A DNA stretch of 64,000 bases from Halomarina pelagica. Lineage in GTDB: Archaea; Halobacteriota; Halobacteria; Halobacteriales; Haloarculaceae. The notes beneath the pieces are model-generated. The model did not search any database. It was not told the DNA's origin and saw only the letters and a program-made list of their open reading frames with translations. This document shows, one piece after another, positions 41,865 through 49,000 of the stretch. The DNA lies in assembly GCF_024228315.1 (NCBI RefSeq), contig NZ_CP100454.1, forward strand, positions 2,728,001 through 2,792,000. Direction: 5' to 3'. A program made the translations under genes and the position numbers. How positions within the stretch are numbered: position 1 is the stretch's first letter; each line of letters begins with the position of its first letter.

Positions 41865-42476
41865 TCACGCGCCGCGCGCGGACCGGCGGGCCGAGGCGTC
41901 GGCCGCCTCGGCCGCGTCCCGGCCGCCCATGGCGACCATCGCCATCGAGATGCCGGTCGTGAGCAGGCTCACGCCGAACAGGAGGCCGACCGCCCAGACG
42001 GCGCTCGACGGGAGGCCGGCCCAGATGAGCGCCGCCAGGACGAGCGAGATGACGCCGCTCGCGACCATCCAGGCCCAGCGGGGTTCGCCGCGCAGGCGGA
42101 GTCCCATCACGATCTCGACGACGCCGTCGATCAGGAAGTACGCGATCAGCACGAGCGTCAGCGACATCAGTCCGAGCACCGGATCCGTCAGGAACAGGAT
42201 GCCCGCGACGAGATACACCAGCGCGAGGACGATCTGCCAGAGGGTCCCCTTCCAGCCGCCCGCGGAGAACGCGTGTGCGACGTGGATGACCGCGCCGACG
42301 ACCAGCGCCGCCCCCAGGAAGACCGAGATCGACACGCCGGTAACGAACGGGTAGACGATCGCGAGCACGCCCAGCAGGGCGATCAGCGCGCCGCCGATCA
42401 TGAGCGTCCGCCAGGAGCCGTACAGGGTGGTCTCCGTCCGGCGCATCTCGGCGTCGCTCGAGGTTTCAGTACTCAT
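41865..42476 (-). CDS. HdeD-like (DUF308) membrane protein
   Basis: A 203-residue protein with six hydrophobic helices arranged as paired repeats, e.g. LMIGGALIALLGVLAIVYP and VASGVISLVLAALIWAG, the HdeD/DUF308 pattern. In E. coli HdeD relates to acid resistance, but the archaeal role is unknown. Upstream of the start (42477-42540) a TATA-like CTTAAGTTA is readable on the minus strand. To its left, 41568-41864 (297 bp) has only a GGCGAGGCG/CGCCTCGCC palindrome near 41744-41763. Confidence 0.85.
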   Translation of the reverse strand: MSTETSSDAEMRRTETTLYGSWRTLMIGGALIALLGVLAIVYPFVTGVSISVFLGAALVVGAVIHVAHAFSAGGWKGTLWQIVLALVYLVAGILFLTDPVLGLMSLTLVLIAYFLIDGVVEIVMGLRLRGEPRWAWMVASGVISLVLAALIWAGLPSSAVWAVGLLFGVSLLTTGISMAMVAMGGRDAAEAADASARRSARGA

Positions 42477-42618
42477 TTCGAATCACCGACGTGGCTAGGG
42501 GGGGAGATAACTTAAGGCGTGTTGATAAATCAGACTACTGTCACGGGGGTCGGCGGTTCACCGCTTCGGTCGGGTCTCCCTTCCGACGGGTCGTGGCCGT
42601 GCGACCGGTCGCATGCGG

Positions 42619-42972
42619 CTACGGGTCGTGTCTCTCCTCCCCGACGAGCGTCCAGTGGTTGTGCTCCGTCCCGTCCGGGCGTCGTTCCGTCACGACGTGG
42701 TAGACGTAGGGACCGTGCGGACAGTCGTCGCACCCGCTCGCGCACGGCTGGAGTTTGTGGACCTCGGTGAACCCTTCGCGCTCGACGACGCGGACGATCT
42801 CCTCTCCGGGGGCGGCTTCGAGGTCCGTCGATCCGTCGTGGCGTTCCCGGAGGAGCGCCTGCGCGTAGAGGATGGCTCGCCGGAGGTCGTGTTCGTCCAG
42901 GTCCGAGAGCGCGTCGACGACCGGGGTGGGGAGGGTTTCGGCCGTCACCGACGCCTGGGGATCGCGGCTCAT
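42619..42972 (-). CDS. Unrecognised protein with CxxxCxxCPHGPY motif
   Basis: A 117-residue protein with an N-terminal helical part (LSDLDEHDLRRAILYAQALL) and a C-terminal part containing CASGCDDCPHGPYVYHVV. The Cys3-His cluster followed by GPY-Y recalls small DUF6788-like zinc proteins. Function is unknown. It diverges from tfe across 92 bp. Confidence 0.65.
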   Translation of the reverse strand: MSRDPQASVTAETLPTPVVDALSDLDEHDLRRAILYAQALLRERHDGSTDLEAAPGEEIVRVVEREGFTEVHKLQPCASGCDDCPHGPYVYHVVTERRPDGTEHNHWTLVGEERHDP

Positions 42973-43031
42973 GCATCACCCGAGGGATCGGAAGCGTATA
43001 GCACTGCGGCCGAACGGCCGGAGGAGCGGAA

Positions 43032-43038
43032 GTTTTAC
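43032..43038 (+). promoter_or_regulatory. TATA box of tfe
   Basis: GTTTTAC at 43032-43038, within GGAAGTTTTACCC, lies 27-33 nt before ATG 43065. This spacing implies a leaderless or nearly leaderless tfe transcript. Confidence 0.55.
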
Positions 43039-43064
43039 CCGCGCCAGTCGCGCAGTTTTCCGTA

Positions 43065-43583
43065 ATGGCCTTCGAGGAGCTACTGAACGACCCCGTTATT
43101 CAGAAATATCTACACGAGCTGGTGGGTCCGACGGGCATGCCGGTCGCCGCCGCGCCGCCGGACGGTGAGGTGACCGACGAGGAACTCGCCGAGGAACTCG
43201 GGCTCGAACTCAACGACGTTCGCCGGGCGCTGTTCATCCTCTACGAGAACGACCTCGCGAGTTACCGCCGTCTGCGCGACGAGGACTCCGGCTGGCTCAC
43301 CTACCTCTGGACCTTCGAGTACGAGAACATCCCCGAGAAGCTCGAGGAGGAGATGTACGACCTCCTCGACGCGCTCGAGGAGCGCCGCCAGTACGAGGCG
43401 GACCACGAGTTCTACCTGTGTCCGGAGGAGTCGCTCCGCTTCGAGTTCGGCGAGGCGATGGAGTTCAACTTCCAGTGTCCGAGTTGCGGGGCGGACCTGG
43501 AGGCGATGAACAACGACGCGCTCGTGAACGCGATGAACGGCCGCATCGAGGCGCTGCGCGAGGAGTTGAACGTCGATATCTGA
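43065..43583 (+). CDS. tfe: Transcription initiation factor TFE (alpha subunit)
   Basis: A 172-residue archaeal homologue of TFIIE-alpha that helps TBP/TFB-bound RNA polymerase melt promoters. The N-terminal winged helix (MAFEELLNDPVIQKYLHELV onward; TDEELAEELGLELNDVRRAL) is followed by a charged linker and a zinc-ribbon-like region. In that region C119 starts LCPEES, where a second Cys would be expected at 122 (Glu here), while the second knuckle CPSCG (C138, C141) is intact. It overlaps the DUF2110 start by one base (TGATG), so the two are translationally coupled. Confidence 0.95.
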   Translation: MAFEELLNDPVIQKYLHELVGPTGMPVAAAPPDGEVTDEELAEELGLELNDVRRALFILYENDLASYRRLRDEDSGWLTYLWTFEYENIPEKLEEEMYDLLDALEERRQYEADHEFYLCPEESLRFEFGEAMEFNFQCPSCGADLEAMNNDALVNAMNGRIEALREELNVDI

Positions 43584-44248
43584 TGGTCGTCCTCGCAACG
43601 AAGATCTACGTCGGTGGCGACGCCCGTGATCGGGCGCTCGATTCGCTCGACTCGCTCGTCGGAAACGCCCTCGGCGACCTCGACGTCGCGTGGGACGTCG
43701 GGCTCCGCAGGGACGACTTCCCGTCCGTGACGATCGAGGGCGACGACGCCGTGGTCGCGCGCAACGTCCTCCGCGAGGAGTGGGGGGCGATCACCCCCGA
43801 CTTCCGCGACGGCGAGGAGTACGTCGGCACGCTCGAGGCGTGGGACGACGAGGGGTTCGTCCTCGACGCGGGCGAACGGGTGCGGATCCCCGCCGGGGAC
43901 CTCGGACTCGGTCCCGGCACCCCCTCGCAGATCAGGCGGCGGTTCGGCCTCGTCCAGCACGTTCCGCTCCGGTTCGTCCACGGGGACGAACCGCGGCTGG
44001 CCGACGACGAGCGCGACCGCCTCTACGACTGGACGCGCGGTACCGGCCGGGTGAACGTGAACAGCGCCACCCGCGCCGAGGTGCGCGCGACCGTCAACCG
44101 GGCGGGCCACGCCGAGGACATCGTCACCGTCGAGCGCCTCGGCCTCCTCGAGCAGAGCGTCGTCTGCCGCGAGGACACCGACCCCCCGGGACTGCTCTCC
44201 AGCATCGGCGGCTACCTCCCCTCGGAGTTGCTCTGCGTCATTCCATGA
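43583..44248 (+). CDS. DUF2110 family protein
   Basis: A 221-residue archaeal protein starting MVVLATKIYVGGDARDRALD. It has a beta-rich middle part (EYVGTLEAWDDEGFVLDAG, similar to an S1/SPT5-like barrel by eye) and a C-terminal TVERLGLLEQSVVC segment. DUF2110 is found beside tfe in many archaea, which suggests a transcription- or RNA-related role (inference). The start codon overlaps the tfe stop, and its stop overlaps the DUF5803 start by 4 bp (ATGA). Confidence 0.88.
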   Translation: MVVLATKIYVGGDARDRALDSLDSLVGNALGDLDVAWDVGLRRDDFPSVTIEGDDAVVARNVLREEWGAITPDFRDGEEYVGTLEAWDDEGFVLDAGERVRIPAGDLGLGPGTPSQIRRRFGLVQHVPLRFVHGDEPRLADDERDRLYDWTRGTGRVNVNSATRAEVRATVNRAGHAEDIVTVERLGLLEQSVVCREDTDPPGLLSSIGGYLPSELLCVIP

Positions 44249-44976
44249 GACGACCGCTCGCGCTCGCGTTGCTCGCCTTCCTCGCGATGAGCGCGGGCTG
44301 TACCAGCCTCTTCGGGCCGGGCGAGTTGAGCCAGGAGCAGTTGAACGAGAACACGTCCTACGACTGGAGCACCGACGCGACGGCGACGTACACCGTCTCC
44401 GCGGACGAGTACAGGGCGGTGTACGTCCTCGACAACCGGACGAACCTCTCGGTGTACGGCCGCAACACGTTCGGCCTCGAGCGGCCGCTCGACGTGTCCG
44501 CGGTGAAGTACCAGTACCCCAACGGGACGGTCATCGGGCTGAACGACAGCGACGAGTTCGCGGTCACGCAGTCGCGGGAGCGGGCGACGATCACGGTCCC
44601 GGAGAAGGGCGGCAAGGTGGCGTTCACCGTCCCGCGCAACGGGAAGACGTTCTCCACGCCGACGTTCGTCGACGGCGCGTCCTACGAGGTCGTCCTGCCG
44701 CCGAACACGGACGTGGCGGTACCGCTCCTGGGGAAGGTTTCGCCGGGCGGGTACACCACGGAGCGGGTCGACGGGCGGATTCACATCGAGTGGTCGACCG
44801 TCGAGACGAACGGCATCTCGGTGCGGTACTACCTCGACCGCGACCTGCTCATCTTCGGGTCGCTGGCCGGGATCCTCACCATCGCGGGGCTCGTCGGGAG
44901 CGCCTACTACGTCCGGCAGATACGCGAACTCGAGCGGCGACGGCGGGACGTCGGTCTCGACACGCGCGAGGAGTGA
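44245..44976 (+). CDS. DUF5803 lipoprotein-like membrane protein
   Basis: A 243-residue protein with an N-terminal lipobox LAMSAGCTS (Cys near residue 19). An extracytoplasmic beta-rich domain follows (about 25-205), then one C-terminal helix (ILTIAGLVGSAYYV) and a basic cytosolic tail. It is therefore anchored at both ends, with the main part outside. It matches the haloarchaeal DUF5803 family. It is third in the tfe operon, coupled to DUF2110 by ATGA overlap. Function is unknown. Confidence 0.85.
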   Translation: MRRPLALALLAFLAMSAGCTSLFGPGELSQEQLNENTSYDWSTDATATYTVSADEYRAVYVLDNRTNLSVYGRNTFGLERPLDVSAVKYQYPNGTVIGLNDSDEFAVTQSRERATITVPEKGGKVAFTVPRNGKTFSTPTFVDGASYEVVLPPNTDVAVPLLGKVSPGGYTTERVDGRIHIEWSTVETNGISVRYYLDRDLLIFGSLAGILTIAGLVGSAYYVRQIRELERRRRDVGLDTREE

Positions 44977-45015
44977 GCGCCCCCACTTTTAACGTCCCCC
45001 GCCGTAGCGCGGGGC

Positions 45016-45732
45016 ATGCGCGTCGCGGTCGTGACCGTCGGTGACGAACTCCTCGCAGGTGAGACAGTGAACACGAACGCCGCGTGGCTCGGTGAGCGGC
45101 TCACGGCCCGCGGCGCGACCGTCGAGCGGGTCGTGACCGTGCCGGACCGGATCGAGGACATCGCGTCGGTCGTCCGCGAGTACCACGAAGAGTACGACGC
45201 CGTGGTCGTCACCGGCGGGCTCGGCCCCACCCACGACGACCTGACGATGGACGCGGTCGCCGCGGCGTTCGATCGCGACCTGGAGCGCAGCGAGAAGGCG
45301 CTCGCCTGGCTCGAGGAGCACGGCGGGTACGTCCGCGAGGACCTCACGGCGGGGACGGCGGACCTCCCCGCCGGCGCGCGGGTCCTCCACAACGAGGTGG
45401 GCGTCGCGCCGGGGTGCGTCGTCGAGTCGGTCTACGTCCTCCCGGGCGTCCCGGCGGAGATGAAGGCGATGTTCGAGTCGATCGAACCGGAGTTCACGGG
45501 GACGAAACGGTACGTCGAGACCGTGGCGGTGGACGAACCCGAGAGCGCGCTGATCGATCGCTTCGAGGAGCTACGGGATCGCTTCGACGTGACCGTCGGA
45601 AGCTATCCGGGGGACTACGTCCGGGTGAAGCTCCGCGGCGAGGATCGAGCGGCCGTCGAGGCGGCGGCCGCGTGGCTGCGCGAGCGGGCGACGCTGGTGG
45701 CGACCGCCGAACGGGGACGCGAGCGGGAGTGA
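45016..45732 (+). CDS. CinA-like molybdopterin-binding-fold protein
   Basis: A 238-residue protein with the MoaB/MogA/CinA N-terminal domain: VAVVTVGDELLAGETVNTN, VVVTGGLGPTHDDLTMDAVA and VYVLPGVPAEMKAM. The C-terminal deamidase domain of bacterial CinA is absent. The residual 70 residues resemble the archaeal short form. It may bind ADP-ribose or pterin compounds, or act in nicotinamide-nucleotide repair. The gene follows DUF5803 by 39 bp, with TTTTAACG near 44989 as a possible internal promoter. Confidence 0.88.
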   Translation: MRVAVVTVGDELLAGETVNTNAAWLGERLTARGATVERVVTVPDRIEDIASVVREYHEEYDAVVVTGGLGPTHDDLTMDAVAAAFDRDLERSEKALAWLEEHGGYVREDLTAGTADLPAGARVLHNEVGVAPGCVVESVYVLPGVPAEMKAMFESIEPEFTGTKRYVETVAVDEPESALIDRFEELRDRFDVTVGSYPGDYVRVKLRGEDRAAVEAAAAWLRERATLVATAERGRERE

Positions 45733-45761
45733 CGCCCGTCGCGCTCGATTGCACCCGCCGG

Positions 45762-45878
45762 CTAGCGGTAGAGGTAGGAGAGCCACGCGGCGGTGAGCGC
45801 GATGCCACCGATGCCGATAACGTAGCCCGCGAGGTCGATGACGCCCGCCTGAACGCCCTCTTGCAAGATCACGTACAT
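45762..45878 (-). CDS. 38-residue single-helix membrane microprotein
   Basis: The frame from ATG 45878 to TAG 45762 encodes 38 residues: MYVILQEGVQAGVIDLAGYV, then IGIGGIALTAAWLSYLYR. Residues 12-36 form one hydrophobic helix with a small-residue Gly-x3-Gly face. A TATA-like GCTTATGCC lies about 25-33 nt upstream on the minus strand. I infer a real gene from composition, promoter spacing and the complete frame. There is no known function. Confidence 0.5.
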   Translation of the reverse strand: MYVILQEGVQAGVIDLAGYVIGIGGIALTAAWLSYLYR

Positions 45879-46044
45879 AGACGCGGGTTCCGACGGGGGC
45901 GGCATAAGCGATACGTTCCGCGGCGGACGGCTACGGAGCGTTCGACCCTCGTCGGCCTCGCCAATCCTCGGCGACGGATCGCCTCCACCGCGAACCGCTC
46001 GGCTGCGATCCGATTCCGGTTCGATGGAGCCGTGGTCGGGCGAA

Positions 46045-49000
46045 CTACGTCGTGCTGACCTCCGGAAGGCCCGCGACCACGCTGATGGAGGTGTTGGTCG
46101 CGTTGGTCAGCATCGGCCCGAGTCCCTCCCAGGGCACGTCGGCCAGCGCCTCGCGCAGTCCCCGTCCGGCGGGCACGGTGTAGGTCGTATCGCCCTCCGT
46201 CTCCACGACGAGAGCCGCCAGCGCATCCTCGCCATCCGGCGGCTCCGTGGTCGCGAGGGAGATGCCGGCGCGCTCGCCCGGCTCGCCGACGAAGACGCCG
46301 TCGGCCGTCGAGAGGTCCGTGACGTTCCGCCCGGCCCCGTTCTCGAAGACGTAGACCGCCCCCGCGTCCACCCCCGCGAGGTCGCTGCGCGGCACGCCGA
46401 TCACCAGATCGTTCGTCCCCGAGCCGGTGAGATCAGTTCGGAGGACGTTCCAGCCGGGGCGTTCGTCCGGCGTCAGCCCCATCTTCTTCGCCATCTCCGG
46501 CAGCGGGTGAATGGGCGTCTCGAACTCGGCCGGGTTCTTCCGCACGCGGAAAATCCCCCAGAAGCCACCTTCGAGGCGGCGGCGCTCCTTGAGTTCACCG
46601 TAGAGGAAGTCCCCGGTGCTCTCCGCGAGGCCGCCAGCGCCGCTGACCATGTCCAGGAACTCGGCGCTCCCGACCGTGAACTTGTCGTCGACGCCGATGA
46701 TCGGCGAGTCCGCCACGTCGGTGAAGCGCCGCCACTGATGTTCGGAGATGTGGAACGACAGACCCCGCGCCTTGTCGGAGAGTTTCCCGACGAGGAACCT
46801 GACCTCGTCGCCGAGCAGCGCCCGCGGAATCGGCGTCGCTGGATCGCCGTGCGTCTCCGAGTCGAAGACCAGGTGCTGGGCCGGGTTGTTCTCGAACCGA
46901 CGGATGAACGGCTCCGACCGGTTGTTGATCGCCGGGTAGCCCTGATCCTCGCGGTCGCCGATCTGGTTACAGGGGGCGTCGGGGTTCTCCGTGTCGGGAC
47001 CAGGCGGGACGACGCAGTTGTCGGGGTCGTTCTCGTTGATGATGAATCGGGCGTCGCTCATCTGGAGCGTGAACTCCCGCCTGTCGGAGCCGTCGGGGTT
47101 CTTGAGCATCACGCTGTCGCCCGTCGGCGCGGGCTCGGCCGTCCGCGGGTCGAGCCACGTCGCACCCGGCGGTTCGACCGCCAGCGCGCCGAAGGCACCG
47201 TGGTGGCGGTGGCTCCGGAGGTCCGCCGTGTCCCAGAGCGCGACGAAGGGGTGGTTCTCGTGGGGCGACCAGCGGTAGGTGATGGTCTCGCCGGGCGCGA
47301 CCGTCTGATCGAAGTTGAACCCGACGGTGGCACCGTCCGACCCGTTCACGTCGTAGTCAGTGTGCAGGGCGTGCAGCGAGATCCGACTCGACGGATCCCA
47401 CGGCTGTTCGATCCGCATTAGCGGGTGTGCGTGGTCGTCGTCGAGATCGCACGGGAGTTCGTTCGTGAGGTTGATCTCGATACAATCGCCCTCGTTCGCC
47501 CGGATGACCAGCGGTTCGGCGGGACGGTCGCCGCACTTGATGTCCTCGACGTGTTCGTCGAGCGCGTAGACGATCCCGAACGGGTCGTGATCGCCGTACT
47601 CGTTGAACTCGATCTCCGTCTGGAACGCCGTGACGTCGAACCGTCGCACTCGCGCGTCGTCCGGGCAGGGATCGCCCGGGTCGGGCGCTTTCGGTGGCAC
47701 CTCGCCGACGTTCCTGTTCTGGCGGGCGTCCTTGTCCGGCGGGAACGCCCGACAGTCGTCCTCGTCGTAGAGCAGTTTCGCCCGCTGGCCGAGGCGCTCG
47801 AGGCGCTTGAGCCCGAGGAAGGGCGCGAAGTGGCCCATCCGTTTGAGGTCCTTCTTCGTGATCTTCTTCCCCTTCGGCGGGCCCCGATCGGGGAGTGGCT
47901 TGAGGTGGGGGGTCTTCGCGTCGAAGACGCGGTGGATCCCCCACATCCCCGTCCACCGATCGTCGATGATGCCCGTCCCGTAGAGGTAGTCCTGGATGGG
48001 AAGGCCGAACGGGTTGTCCATCCGATCGAAGTCGGTCTCGTGCTCCGCGTCGTGTGGATCGACGAAGAACGTGAACTGCTCGGAGGTACCGATGATGTTC
48101 GAGACCGTGTCCTCGCGGGCCAACCCTTCCGTCTCGAAGAAGCGACCGTGGATCTGGAAGTTGTGCTGTTCCTCCCAGGCACCCTGGATCAGCCGGATCC
48201 GGATCGGGTCGTTCGAGTAGGCTTCGAGCAGCGGCGTCGGCGGATCGCCGTGGACCGCTGAACTGAACGAGTAGGCCGGGTCGGGGTCGCCGCGCTGGTA
48301 GACCGGCGCGTTCCGGAGGTTGATCGCCATCGTCCCCGCGTTCTCGTTGTGCTCCTCCTCGTCGTTGATGAACTCGCCGTCGCGGTCGACGAGCTGGGCG
48401 AAGTCGTGGAGGTGGAGACAGAACTCGCGGAAGTCGTCCTTGCCCTTCGGCGTCTTGATAATCGCCTGCGCGCCGCTCTCGATCGGTTCGCCCGAGTACG
48501 GATCGAGGTACTCAGAGCCCTCGGGTTCGACGATGAGCGCGCAGAACTCGCCGTGCATCACGTCGTCGATGCCGAAGATGTGGTCGTGGAAGTAGATCGG
48601 CCCCTCCTCGTCCGCGTACCACCGGTAACTCCGCTGTTGACCGGGCTCGGTGTCCTGATCGTAGTTGTAGCCGTTGGCGAGCGAGTCCGACCCCAGCAGG
48701 TCGAAGCTCACGAAGTGGGGGTGGATCGACACCGGCCGCTCGGTTTCGTTCTTGAGCGTGATCTCGACGCAGTCGCCGACGTTCGCGCGGATGAACAGCG
48801 GCTCGGGGTTCATCTCGCCGGTGCGGATCGCCTCCGCGTCTTCCTCTAAGGCGTAGACGATCCCGTCGGGGTCGTGATCGCCGTTGTCGTTGTAGACGAC
48901 GTCGGCGGGAAGCGCGACGATGGTGAACTCACTGACTGGCGCGTCCTTGCCCGCGGGCGGCCCACCGAACTTCGTGTTGTCGATCCAGGGATCGCAGGGG

